From positions 62,001 through 126,000 of the forward strand of contig JADLDB010000036.1 of NCBI GenBank assembly GCA_020846875.1: a stretch of DNA of 64,000 nucleotides, in the 5' to 3' direction. Below are positions 15,476-24,349 of this stretch, piece after piece. The position numbers and the translations under genes are program-made. The notes beneath the pieces are model-generated. The model made no database searches. It had not been told where the DNA came from and saw only the letters and a list, made by a program, of their open reading frames with translations. Within the stretch, counting starts at the first letter, position 1; every line of letters starts with the position of its first letter. Origin of the DNA: Myxococcales bacterium. Lineage in GTDB: Bacteria; Myxococcota; Myxococcia; Myxococcales; Myxococcaceae.

Positions 15476-16246
15476 TCACAGCTTCCGGGCCGCGGCCTCG
15501 CTCTCCAGCCAGTCCTTCAAGAAGGCCTTCACCGCCGGGTGGGTGGAGGCCTTGAACTCCTCGGGCGCGGCCGCCCCGATGATCTTCCCCTCATGCAGCA
15601 GGCCCACCCGGTCCGCGATGCGGAAGGCGGTGGGGAGATCGTGGGTGATGATGAAGGCCGTCGCGCCCAGGGCCTTCTGCGCGGTGACGATCGCGTCGTC
15701 CACCGTATCGGTGGTGAGCGGATCGAGGCCGGCCGTCGGCTCATCCGCCAGCAGCACCCGCGGCTTCATCACCATCGCCCGGGCGAAGGCCACCCGCTTG
15801 CGCATGCCGCCGGACAGCTCGCCCGGCAGCTTCTCCGTGGCCTCCGCCAGGCCGAGCAAGGCCAGCACCTCGGCGACGCGCCGCTTCACCTCCGGCTCCC
15901 GCACGTGGCCCAGCTCGCGCAAGGGGAAGGCGACGTTGTCGAAGACGCTCATCGAGTCGAACAGCGCGCCCGCCTGGAACTGGATGCCCAATTCCTTGCG
16001 GACCTCCATCAACTCCTCGCCGTCGCACGCGGTGAGATCATGCCCGTCGATGATCACCTGGCCCGAGTCCGGCTTGAGCAGCCCCTCGAGGTGCTTCATC
16101 AGCACCGTCTTCCCGCTGCCCGAGGTGCCGAGGAGCACGAAGGTCTCGCCTTCGTGGACGGTGATTGAGAGATCCTCGAGGACGCGCGCGTCGCCGAAGC
16201 GCTTGCAGAGGCCCTTCACGACGATCATCGGCGCCTGGTCGCTCAC
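15476..16246 (-). CDS. ABC transporter ATP-binding protein, MlaF/Ttg2A-like
   Basis: ATPase likely to power retrograde phospholipid or toluene-type transport with an MlaE permease and an MCE protein. Seen (256 residues): Walker A GTSGSGKTVLMKH near residue 42, Q-loop GIQFQAGALFDSMSV, signature LSGGMRKRVAFARA, Walker B VLLADEPTAGLDP and switch His in ITHDLPTAF. The GMRKRV form of the signature and the GALFDSMSVFDNVAFPL stretch are characteristic of MlaF. Start: GTG at 16246 is chosen; ATG at 16228 would remove six residues. Odd: no MlaE or MCE gene lies beside it, so its permease must be elsewhere. It is divergent from the RelE-like fusion gene (65 bp between starts). Confidence 0.88.
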   Translation of the reverse strand: MSDQAPMIVVKGLCKRFGDARVLEDLSITVHEGETFVLLGTSGSGKTVLMKHLEGLLKPDSGQVIIDGHDLTACDGEELMEVRKELGIQFQAGALFDSMSVFDNVAFPLRELGHVREPEVKRRVAEVLALLGLAEATEKLPGELSGGMRKRVAFARAMVMKPRVLLADEPTAGLDPLTTDTVDDAIVTAQKALGATAFIITHDLPTAFRIADRVGLLHEGKIIGAAAPEEFKASTHPAVKAFLKDWLESEAAARKL

Positions 16247-16311
16247 CCCCGCGGTTGTAGCGCGTTCGCCGTCGTGGATCGCGGAGGCCCGCGGCGCTAT
16301 GGCCTGCGCGC

Positions 16312-17571
16312 ATGAGCGAAGCCCCGGTGAGCCCCACGGATCTGCTGCCCCCAAAGGGCGGCGACGCGCCGTTGTCCGCGCTGGGGCGCGACGAGCTGTC
16401 GGTGTTCCTCTACCTGGCCTTCACCGACGCGGAGCTGACCGCCCTCTTTCGGGAGCTGAAGCTGTCCGTCCCCGGGTACCGGCTGGAGAAGCTGTCCGGC
16501 GTGCAGAAGGCCGACACGTTGGCTGATGAGATCCGCGCCCGGCCCGACGCGCGCGCGCCGGTGATCGCCTTGCTTGCGAAGATCTACGAGTTCCCCGCGC
16601 TGGACATCGTGTCCCTCTCGGCGCCGGTGGCCGACGAGATCGGCCTGCTCGCGGTGGAGGAAGACGCGACGGTGCGCATCCTCTGGCGCCTGCTGGCAGA
16701 CCCGCAGCAGGAGGTGCGCCAGACGGCCACGCCGATCCTCCAGTCCCTGGCCCGCACGTACTACGGCGCTGGCCCGGCGCAGAAAGGGCCGCCCGCGGTG
16801 GACGCGTCGGCGAGGCTGGCCCCACCTCCGCAGGACGCCGCGCCCCGAGACGAGTCGGCGGAGCTCAAGGCCGCGAAGAAGGAGGCCCGCGAGGCCGTCC
16901 AGGCGATGGAGAAGGCCCAGGCCAAGGCCGAGTCGCTGGCGCAGCAGCTCAAGGACCTGCGCGCCGCGCTGGCCGAGGTGTCACGCGAGCGCAACCTGTC
17001 CAAGCGCGAGGCGGAGAAGACGGACACCGCGCTGGAGCGAACGAAGGAGCAGCTCGAGAAGGCCAAGGGCAAGGTGACGCGCGCCGAGCTGGAGAAGCTG
17101 AAGAAGGACTACGAGAAGGCCAGCGAGTCGGTGGCGGCGCTGACGGCTCGCGAGGAGCGCTGGGCGGAAGAGAGGCAGGCGTTGCAGCAGGAGCTGGAGG
17201 CGCTCAGGCGCACCCCGGACGCGGCGCCCCAGGCACCGGCCGCCCCGGCGAGCGATGAGGGCCCGGTGGAGGAGCTCCCGTCCACCTGGCTCAAGCCGAA
17301 CTTCACCCAGGAGTTCTACGACTCCCTCGACGGCTGGGACGCGCGGCTGCAGCGCGCCGCCTTCAAGCAGGCGTACCTCTTGTCGGAGAACCACCGGCAT
17401 CCCTCGCTGAGGGCGATTCCGCTGGAGGGGCTGCCCGGCTACTTCCGCGTGCGCGTGGCGACCGACGTGCGGCTGATCTATCGGCGCGCCGAAGGCACCA
17501 GCGTGGAAATCCTCTCGCTCATCGACCGCGAGGATCTCGATCGCTACGTGCGCCAGGCGAAGACGCGCTGA
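16312..17571 (+). CDS. Coiled-coil protein with C-terminal RelE/ParE toxin-like domain
   Basis: A 419-residue three-part protein. Seen: an N-terminal helical domain (about 20-150) with LSVFLYLAFTDAELTALFRE and RILWRLLADPQQEVRQTATP, the latter resembling a HEAT-type repeat; a long charged coiled coil (about 183-305); a Pro/Ala linker; and a C-terminal domain from about 326 to the end. That last domain (FYDSLDGWDARLQRAAFKQA, HRHPSLRAIPLEGLPGYFRV, RVATDVRLIYRRAEG, EILSLIDREDLDRYVRQ) follows the RelE/ParE pattern strand by strand. Known: RelE-family toxins are normally about 90-residue stand-alone proteins with an adjacent antitoxin. Here the fold is the tail of a large protein with no antitoxin gene beside it. 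Inferred: a regulatory or defence-type fusion; the function is unknown. Confidence 0.8.
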   Translation: MSEAPVSPTDLLPPKGGDAPLSALGRDELSVFLYLAFTDAELTALFRELKLSVPGYRLEKLSGVQKADTLADEIRARPDARAPVIALLAKIYEFPALDIVSLSAPVADEIGLLAVEEDATVRILWRLLADPQQEVRQTATPILQSLARTYYGAGPAQKGPPAVDASARLAPPPQDAAPRDESAELKAAKKEAREAVQAMEKAQAKAESLAQQLKDLRAALAEVSRERNLSKREAEKTDTALERTKEQLEKAKGKVTRAELEKLKKDYEKASESVAALTAREERWAEERQALQQELEALRRTPDAAPQAPAAPASDEGPVEELPSTWLKPNFTQEFYDSLDGWDARLQRAAFKQAYLLSENHRHPSLRAIPLEGLPGYFRVRVATDVRLIYRRAEGTSVEILSLIDREDLDRYVRQAKTR

Positions 17572-17576
17572 TCCCC

Positions 17577-20500
17577 TCACACGCGGAAGAGGACGCCGCG
17601 CGTCGGCAGTCCCGTCGCGGCCTGCACGGCCCGCACGTACGCCGCGGCCTGGGCCTCGTAGGCGGCGCGGTGCGCCTCCAGATCCTCGTCCGTCTTGAAC
17701 TCCACCACGGTCCAGCCGCTCGCGTCGCGGAAGGCGAGGTCCACGCTGCCTTCCACGTAGTCCGCCGGCCCCAGCACGTCGACGATCCCCCGCTCCCGGC
17801 GCACCTGCGTCGCCCCGCGGGCCGCCTGCATCAACGGGTGGGCCAGCGCGGCCAGCACCGCCTCCACCGCCGCGGACTGTTCCCCCGGGCTCGCGAGCAA
17901 CGCGCGCCCCTGCGCCGCCACGGCGTTCGTCACCAGCGCGCGCGAGGCGTCCAGCGGCGCCACCGCCAGCACCGCGTGCACCAGCTCACCGAAGCGGCGC
18001 CCCTTCGGCCGCCCCGCGCGCGGCACGCCCGAGTCCTCGAGGCCGATGGTGCCGGGAGGAGGGGCCTCGTCCAGCTCGCGCGCCACCCGCACCCGCTCCG
18101 ACGGACGGCCCCCTGCCTCCAGCGCCTTCGCGTGGGAAAGCCGCCAGTCCTCCCACGCCCGCTGACTGTCATCGCTGGGGCCGACCACCTCCACCAGCGC
18201 GTCGGACGCCTGGAGCCCGCCGCCCGCCTCGAGCTCGAGCCGGAGCGGCTTCGGCCCCCACCACACCACCCGGTTCTTCCCCGTCTCGCTCCGGTGCAGG
18301 CCGGGCAGCGGGACGCAGGACGGGACGCCGCCCTCGCGGCCGACGATCACGTCGCGCCCCAGGTCCGGGCACCCGGGGGCGGGCTTGGGATCGTGCGCGC
18401 CTCCCTCGGGCGGGTACACCGACGGGTAGAGCACCTCGGTCCAGGTGTCGTCCCAGCGCTTGTCGCCCACCGCGGGGATCACCAGCAGGTCCTTCGCGCG
18501 CGTCGCCGCCACGTAGGTGATCCGCACCGACTCCTCGTGATCTCTCGCGCGCACCTCCTCCTCGTGCTCGCGCAGCTCCACCGGCAGGCAGCCGCCCAGC
18601 GCGTGCACCCACAGCCCGCGCTCGGGGTCGACCCAGTGCGACGGCTCCTGCCAGTTCGCGTTGGCGGTGGGCTCGGCGAGGATCACCACCGGGAACTCCA
18701 GCCCCTTCGCGGCGTGCACCGTCATCATCCGCACGCCCTCGGTGCCCTCCTCGACGATGGGCGCCTCGGGGGCCTCGCCCTCCTCCGCCTCGTCCTGCAG
18801 CGCCTCCACCACGTCGCGGAAGCTGGTCGATCGCCGCTCCAGCCGCCGCGCCACCTCCGCCAGTTGCAGCACGTTGGCCAGGGCCTGGGCCCCGGCGTTC
18901 CAGAAGGCGATGCCGGCGTGCGCGCGGGTGGCCTCGAGGAAGGCGTGCAGCGTGGCGGACACCGGGCGGCGGTTGCGGAACAGGTGCAGGTCGCGCAGCA
19001 CGGCCAGCGCCTCGGCCACCGCGCTCGCGTCCTCGGACAGCGTCAGGCCCTCCAGCGGGCGCAGCGGGTGAAAGTGGCCGAGCTCGTGCCGGTAGATCAG
19101 CAGCTGCTCGTCCGCCAGCGCGAAGAAGGGCCCTCTCAAGGCGGCGTAGACAGAGAGCTCGTCGTCCGGCCGCTCGATGGCCATCAGCGCGGTGCGCAGC
19201 GCCATCACCTCCTCGCGCACGTGAAAGCTTCGGCCCCCCACCAGCACGTGCGGCACGCCGCGGGCCTCGAGCGCCTGGGCGTACGGACGGGGAATGTCCA
19301 CACCGCCCCACCGGCGCAAGCGCTTGAAGAGGATGCACACGTGCCGCGGCTCGATCGGCACCCGCTTGCCTTCCTCCTCCACCGTCCAGCCGCTCTCGCG
19401 GACGAGCCACGCGATGAAGGCGCCCACCGTGTCCGACAGGCTGCTCTCCACCCGCTCCTTGGTGACCCAGCCGCGCTCGTTGTGGACGCGCGCGGGAGGC
19501 AGCGCCACCACCGACGGCTGCTTGTCGTACGCGTCACGCCACCGGCCCAGGTGCACGTAGGCGGGGTGCAGGCCGTTGCCCAGCTCCATCACCCGCTCGA
19601 AGGCGCCGTTGACCGCCGCCTGGATGCCCGGGGTGCTGCGGAAGCTGGTGGACAGGAAGACGACCGAGGCGCCGTGACCGGCGAGGTGCCGCTTCACCCG
19701 CTCGTAGAGCAGCACGTCGGCGCGCCGGAAGCGGTAGATGGACTGCTTCGGATCGCCGACCACGAAGAGCTTCCCCGGCACGGGCCGGACCTCGAACGGC
19801 TCCTCGACACCGGGATCGTCCGCTGCCAGCAGCAGCACCAGCTCGCTCTGCAGCGGATCGGTGTCCTGGAACTCGTCGACGAAGAGGTGGGTGAAGCGCC
19901 GCTGCAAGGACTCGCGCACCGGCCGGCTGTGGCGCACCAGGTCGCGCGTCTTGATCAAGAGATCCACGAAGTCCAGCGCGCCCACCCTGGCCTTCTCTGC
20001 TTCGTAGGCGGCGACCACCGGCAACAGCTCCTCGTGCAGGCAGGCGGCGAGGTGCGCCTCGGCGCGGCGGAGGAAGCCGGTGAGCTCTTCGTAGAGCAGC
20101 CCGCGCTCGGCGGACACCGTGTCCACGGTGACGCCCTGGAAGCGCACGCCGCCCGGCTTCCACGTCCACCGGCGCTGATCGCGGGACAGGTCCTTGAGCT
20201 GGGCCTCGAGCCCGTCGTAGTCGCGCGGCGACACCGCTTCCCGGTGCGCGAGATCGTCGCTGAAGCGCCGCACCGCGGCCAGACACTCACCCAGCTTGCT
20301 GTCCGGGGCCTGCCAGGTGAGCTGCCGGGCGCGCTCGGCCAGGGCGCCCAACCGCGGCAACAGCGCGTCGATCGCGGCCTCGCGCGCGAAGGGCTCCCTG
20401 CGCCAGGGCGCGCTGAAGTCCCGGTGCTCGACCAACTGCTGCACCGCGGAGAAGAGCACCCGGCGCGGAGGATCGTCGCCGCGGCCCTTCGGACGCCGGC

Positions 20501-20990
20501 GGAGGATGCGGCGGATGCCTTCGGGGGGCGCGTGCAGCACGTCCTGCAGCGCCCGGTGAAACGCCGCGGACAAGAGCGCGTCGGCGTCGCCCTCGGACAC
20601 CACCTCGAAGCGGGGATCGACCTCCGCCTCCACCGGGTACTCGCGCAGCAGATCCGCGCACAGCCCGTGAATGGTGCCGATGCGGGCGATCTCCAGCTCC
20701 TCCAGGGCCTCGGTGAGGCGCAGGCGCTCGGTGGCGTCCGTCACCTCGTCCCGCGTCCGCTCCAGCGCCACGCGCAGCCGCAGCTTCATCTCGCCCGCGG
20801 CCTTCTCGGTGAAGGTGACGGCGATGATCTGCGACAGCCGCGCCCGTCCGGTGCGCACCACGGCGACGATCCGCCCCACCAGCACGGTCGTCTTGCCGGT
20901 GCCCGCGGCGGCCTCGACCACGAAGGTGCTGTCCAGATCCTCGAGCAACTGCTTGCGGGTGGCGTAGTCCTCGGGCGAGCGGGGGATCAT
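17577..20990 (-). CDS. addA: AddA-like ATP-dependent helicase/nuclease (UvrD family plus PD-(D/E)XK)
   Basis: Helicase-nuclease subunit of an AddAB-type complex that resects DNA double-strand breaks for RecA. Seen (1137 residues): Walker A EAAAGTGKTTVLVGR near residue 30, VDEFQDTDPLQSE near 375, VVGDPKQSIYRFRRAD, TVHAAKGLEFPVVIL near 757, ITYVAATRAKDLLVIP, and a C-terminal nuclease core (GSVDLAFRDASGWTVVEFKT then AYEAQAAAYVRA) with the expected D, E-x-K and Gln-Tyr residues near 1085-1115. Start: ATG at 20990 overlaps the upstream partner's stop as ATGA, showing coupled translation. AddA is favoured over RecB because the partner is AddB-like and no recC is present. Confidence 0.92.
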   Translation of the reverse strand: MIPRSPEDYATRKQLLEDLDSTFVVEAAAGTGKTTVLVGRIVAVVRTGRARLSQIIAVTFTEKAAGEMKLRLRVALERTRDEVTDATERLRLTEALEELEIARIGTIHGLCADLLREYPVEAEVDPRFEVVSEGDADALLSAAFHRALQDVLHAPPEGIRRILRRRPKGRGDDPPRRVLFSAVQQLVEHRDFSAPWRREPFAREAAIDALLPRLGALAERARQLTWQAPDSKLGECLAAVRRFSDDLAHREAVSPRDYDGLEAQLKDLSRDQRRWTWKPGGVRFQGVTVDTVSAERGLLYEELTGFLRRAEAHLAACLHEELLPVVAAYEAEKARVGALDFVDLLIKTRDLVRHSRPVRESLQRRFTHLFVDEFQDTDPLQSELVLLLAADDPGVEEPFEVRPVPGKLFVVGDPKQSIYRFRRADVLLYERVKRHLAGHGASVVFLSTSFRSTPGIQAAVNGAFERVMELGNGLHPAYVHLGRWRDAYDKQPSVVALPPARVHNERGWVTKERVESSLSDTVGAFIAWLVRESGWTVEEEGKRVPIEPRHVCILFKRLRRWGGVDIPRPYAQALEARGVPHVLVGGRSFHVREEVMALRTALMAIERPDDELSVYAALRGPFFALADEQLLIYRHELGHFHPLRPLEGLTLSEDASAVAEALAVLRDLHLFRNRRPVSATLHAFLEATRAHAGIAFWNAGAQALANVLQLAEVARRLERRSTSFRDVVEALQDEAEEGEAPEAPIVEEGTEGVRMMTVHAAKGLEFPVVILAEPTANANWQEPSHWVDPERGLWVHALGGCLPVELREHEEEVRARDHEESVRITYVAATRAKDLLVIPAVGDKRWDDTWTEVLYPSVYPPEGGAHDPKPAPGCPDLGRDVIVGREGGVPSCVPLPGLHRSETGKNRVVWWGPKPLRLELEAGGGLQASDALVEVVGPSDDSQRAWEDWRLSHAKALEAGGRPSERVRVARELDEAPPPGTIGLEDSGVPRAGRPKGRRFGELVHAVLAVAPLDASRALVTNAVAAQGRALLASPGEQSAAVEAVLAALAHPLMQAARGATQVRRERGIVDVLGPADYVEGSVDLAFRDASGWTVVEFKTDEDLEAHRAAYEAQAAAYVRAVQAATGLPTRGVLFRV

Positions 20991-23900
20991 GGCTGCTTCC
21001 TCACCAGGGCCAGGGGCTTCGTCTCTTCGCGCAAGAGCTTCTTGCGCACGCGCCGCTCCTCTTCGGGCCCGCACACCGGGCGGAAGTCGCAGAAGCGGCA
21101 CCCGTCCTTCTCGGGCGCGGCGGGCAGAAAGCCCTCTTCCAGCGAGCGGGCGATGGTGCGCACCACCAGGCCCATGCCTTCCCGCGCCGCCTGATCCAGC
21201 GGCGTGGGCACCGTGGTGAAGTTCCCCGCCTGCGTGCAGTAGAAGAGGCGCCCTTCCTCCACCTTCGTCTCGGGGAACAGCTTCTCCAGCACCAGCGCGT
21301 ACAGCACCGGCTGCAGGTGCTTGCCGCCACCCAGCACGTTGCCTTCCTTCGCCCGCGCCTTGCCCGTCTTGTAGTCGGTGGCCCGCAGCGAGCCGCGGGT
21401 GCTCTTCTCCACGAGGTCGATGGAGCCGCGCAGCTGGAGCCCCTCCATCAGCGTCACCGGCGCGGGCGTGCTGTGGGGATCCTGCTGCTCGCGGGCGCCC
21501 AGGCCGAAGGACAGCTCGAAGCGCCAGGGCTCCCACTCGGAATCCGCGGCGGTGCGGCGCAGCCACTCGCGCAGGTCCGCCTTGAGCGTGTCCACGCCGT
21601 CCAGCCACACGCGCTCGATGGCGGGGACGAACTCGTCCCACGTTTCCTTCGCCACCTCCGCCAGCACCTCGTCGAGTCGCGCGAAGGCCCTGGGCAGGGT
21701 GGCCTCCGTCACCCGCACACCTTCTTCCTGGAGCGAGGACAGCACCTGGTACTGCACCGCGTGGGCCATCGAGCCCTTCTCCAGCGGGCCCAGCTCCTCC
21801 AGCTCGCCGGGGATCTCCAGGGGGGAGAGGCGCAGCACCGCGGAGAGGAAGAACTTGTAGGGGCAGGCAGAGAACAGCTCGAGCGCGGTGGGGGAGAAGG
21901 GGCGCTTGCCGACGAAGTGCAGCGCCAGCGCCTCCCGCGCGGCCGCCTTCGGCTTCACCAGCCCGTCGGCGGAGCTCCAGGCGGTCTGCATCCACCGGGC
22001 GTAGCGGGTGCGAAGCGCGCGGGCGAGGTGGGGGTTGGCGCCGACGAGGTAGCGCGCCCGTCCCTTCGTGTCCGACTTCGCGTGGAGCACCTGGTCCAGC
22101 AGGGCCAGATCGAACTCGGTGGCGTCGATGGCCTCCAGCGGCTCGGTGGGCGCGGGCCAGGCGAGGCGGACGCGGCCGTGTCCTTCTGCGCGACGCTGCA
22201 GCTCCTCGTACACCGGGAGTCGGCCTTCCACCGCGCGCGCGGCCTCCAGGACGTAGAAGCTGGGCACCCGGGGCCGGGCGTGCTCGGCGTCGATGCGCGG
22301 CCAGGAGAGGACGGCCCGGGACTCGGCCGCACCCACGGCCAACTGGAGGGCGAGGCGCTCGGCGGCGAGGCGATCGACGTTGGTCTCCAGCGCGGGCGAG
22401 AGCTGCCGCCGCACCTCGTCGGCCAGCAGCGGATCCTCTCTGAGCTTCTGCGGGAAGATCCGCTCAGCGAGGCCAGGCACGAAGACCAGCTCGAAGGCCA
22501 GCCCGCGGGCCGCCTCCACCGGAGCGACGAAGACCTGCCCGGCGCGGCGCGCGGTGGGCGCCTCGACGATCTCCAGGAGCCGCGGGGTGAGCACCGCGCG
22601 GACCTCCCGCAGCGACACCGGCCCCACCACGCCCATCGGCGAGAGCTCCTGCAGCACGCCCAGCACCCGCTGGGGGAACTTGAGCGCGCGGGTGACGAGC
22701 GCGGACAGCCTCACGATCCACTCGCCCCAGGTCGCCTCCTCGGGCAGCGCGGCCAGCTCGTCGAGGAGCGGCAGCGCGAAGCTCTCGAGCGCGGCGAGAT
22801 CGCCCAGGTCCCGCTTCGCCCGCTGCACCTGCGCCTCGGAGGCAGTGGGCGCGGCGGCCTCGGCTTCCTTCCTGTGACGCAGTCCGTCCAGGCGCCGGCG
22901 CCAGCGATCCGTCCCGCCGATCACCGCGGCGTCGATGATCAACCTCTCCCAGCGGCGCGGGGCCCGCAGGCGGCCGGCGGTGACGGGCGCGTCGGGATCG
23001 AGCACCTCGGGCGGCGCGGGCGGCGGCGCGGGTGTCTTCTCGTCGAGCGGCAGCAGGCTCTCGTCCACCTCGCCACGGACGAAGCGCTGCTCCTCGGGCG
23101 GCGCGGCAGGCGGGGCGCCCTGCTCGTCCTTCGGCACCTGGCCCAGCGAGAGGTACTCGGAGAAGCCGCGGGCGGACAGGCCGTCCTCCTTGCACTTGAG
23201 CAGCGCCAACAGCGCGCGGCCCGAAGGGTCAGGCCGGGGCACTCCGCGCGCGAACCAGGCCGGCACGCGGGCGCGGCGGAACGCGTCCTCCAGCGGGGCC
23301 CGGTAGGTGGACGGGGAGCGCAGCAGCACGGCGATGCGGTCGAAGGGAATTCCGGCGCGGGACGCGTCCAGCACCCGGCGCGCGATCTCCACGCACTCGC
23401 GCGCTTCACCGGGAGCGGAGAACAGCTCGGTGAACTCCTCAGGGCCCGTCACCGCCGCCCCGGAGAAGAGCCGGGTCTGCAGCGCGCGCAGGGCCCCGGA
23501 CGACTTCGCCTCTACCGTGCGCGGCTCGACCTGCAAGGCGGCGGACAGGCGCGCCACCGACGCCGTGTCCGCTTCAGGGGCGACGGCCAGGACGTGTCTC
23601 GCGCGCGCGGCGAGTTGGGCCAGGAAGGCCGCCTCGGCGCCGGCGCCCACGCGCAGGTCGATCAACGCCAGCGCGGGAATGGACAGCGTGTCGATCGCGC
23701 CCTTCGCGCGGCGGAAGATCTCGGTGCGATCCACCAGCCTCTGGGCGGCGAGCGCCTCCTCGAAGGCCCGCGCCGCGACGATGAGGCCCGGCTCGAGCCG
23801 CGCGACCTCCACTCCGGCGAGGCGCACGTCGGCCACCGTCTGACCGAGCGCGCGGGCCAGGCCGGGGCGATCGGAGACCGGCTCGAAGCGATGCAGCGCA

Positions 23901-24196
23901 CCCGCCTCGTGCAGTTGCCAGGTGACGCGCGCCCACAGCGCCTCCAGCGCCAGCGGCGTGGCCAGGGTGAGGCCCTCTTCGAGCAGCGAGGGCCGCGCCA
24001 GCTCCGCGGCGAAGCGGAAGAGCGTCGAGCGCTGCCAGCCGAACATCGGCCGGCCGAGGGAGCGGACCAGCTCGGCGGCCGCTTCCCAGGTGGGCCCCAG
24101 CACCACCACGTCCCCGTCCGCGGGCTGGCTCTCGAAGAAGGCGCGCGCGTGCGCCAGCCGCTCGGCGCTGCGACGGGATGTGACGAGCTCACGCAT
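20987..24196 (-). CDS. addB: AddB-like PD-(D/E)XK nuclease subunit with iron-sulfur cluster
   Basis: Partner of AddA, 1069 residues. Seen: UvrD-like fold motifs in degenerate form at the N-terminus (DVVVLGPTWEAAAELVRSLG where Walker A should be, without GKT); PVEAARGLAFELVFVPGLAE midway; a C-terminal PD-(D/E)XK nuclease (RGSIDLVEKS, TDYKTGKARAK near 940, then HLQPVLYAL); and the four cysteines of the AddB iron-sulfur staple, one in FSACPYKFFLS near 776 and three in CRFCDFRPVC near 1032. Start: ATG at 24196. Longer in-frame starts add a basic, low-complexity stretch. Inferred: with Walker A lost, this subunit should be a nuclease and scaffold while AddA supplies ATPase activity. Confidence 0.88.
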   Translation of the reverse strand: MRELVTSRRSAERLAHARAFFESQPADGDVVVLGPTWEAAAELVRSLGRPMFGWQRSTLFRFAAELARPSLLEEGLTLATPLALEALWARVTWQLHEAGALHRFEPVSDRPGLARALGQTVADVRLAGVEVARLEPGLIVAARAFEEALAAQRLVDRTEIFRRAKGAIDTLSIPALALIDLRVGAGAEAAFLAQLAARARHVLAVAPEADTASVARLSAALQVEPRTVEAKSSGALRALQTRLFSGAAVTGPEEFTELFSAPGEARECVEIARRVLDASRAGIPFDRIAVLLRSPSTYRAPLEDAFRRARVPAWFARGVPRPDPSGRALLALLKCKEDGLSARGFSEYLSLGQVPKDEQGAPPAAPPEEQRFVRGEVDESLLPLDEKTPAPPPAPPEVLDPDAPVTAGRLRAPRRWERLIIDAAVIGGTDRWRRRLDGLRHRKEAEAAAPTASEAQVQRAKRDLGDLAALESFALPLLDELAALPEEATWGEWIVRLSALVTRALKFPQRVLGVLQELSPMGVVGPVSLREVRAVLTPRLLEIVEAPTARRAGQVFVAPVEAARGLAFELVFVPGLAERIFPQKLREDPLLADEVRRQLSPALETNVDRLAAERLALQLAVGAAESRAVLSWPRIDAEHARPRVPSFYVLEAARAVEGRLPVYEELQRRAEGHGRVRLAWPAPTEPLEAIDATEFDLALLDQVLHAKSDTKGRARYLVGANPHLARALRTRYARWMQTAWSSADGLVKPKAAAREALALHFVGKRPFSPTALELFSACPYKFFLSAVLRLSPLEIPGELEELGPLEKGSMAHAVQYQVLSSLQEEGVRVTEATLPRAFARLDEVLAEVAKETWDEFVPAIERVWLDGVDTLKADLREWLRRTAADSEWEPWRFELSFGLGAREQQDPHSTPAPVTLMEGLQLRGSIDLVEKSTRGSLRATDYKTGKARAKEGNVLGGGKHLQPVLYALVLEKLFPETKVEEGRLFYCTQAGNFTTVPTPLDQAAREGMGLVVRTIARSLEEGFLPAAPEKDGCRFCDFRPVCGPEEERRVRKKLLREETKPLALVRKQP

Positions 24197-24349
24197 GCGC
24201 CCAGGCCTCTTCGCGCGGCCACCGTACAGCGGGCCACCACCACCGTGCGGGATATTTCGCGGCGGGTGTGACACCACAGGGCAGACCAGCGCGGCGCGAG
24301 GAGTTGGCCAGCCTCCTGTGGCCGTGGCACCAGGCCGCCTTCGCGCGGG

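Noticed and set aside
17670-24271. Long plus-strand open frames of about 1174 and 984 codons opposite addA and addB
   Set aside because: They mirror well-supported helicase and nuclease genes and have no recognisable motifs or binding sites of their own.
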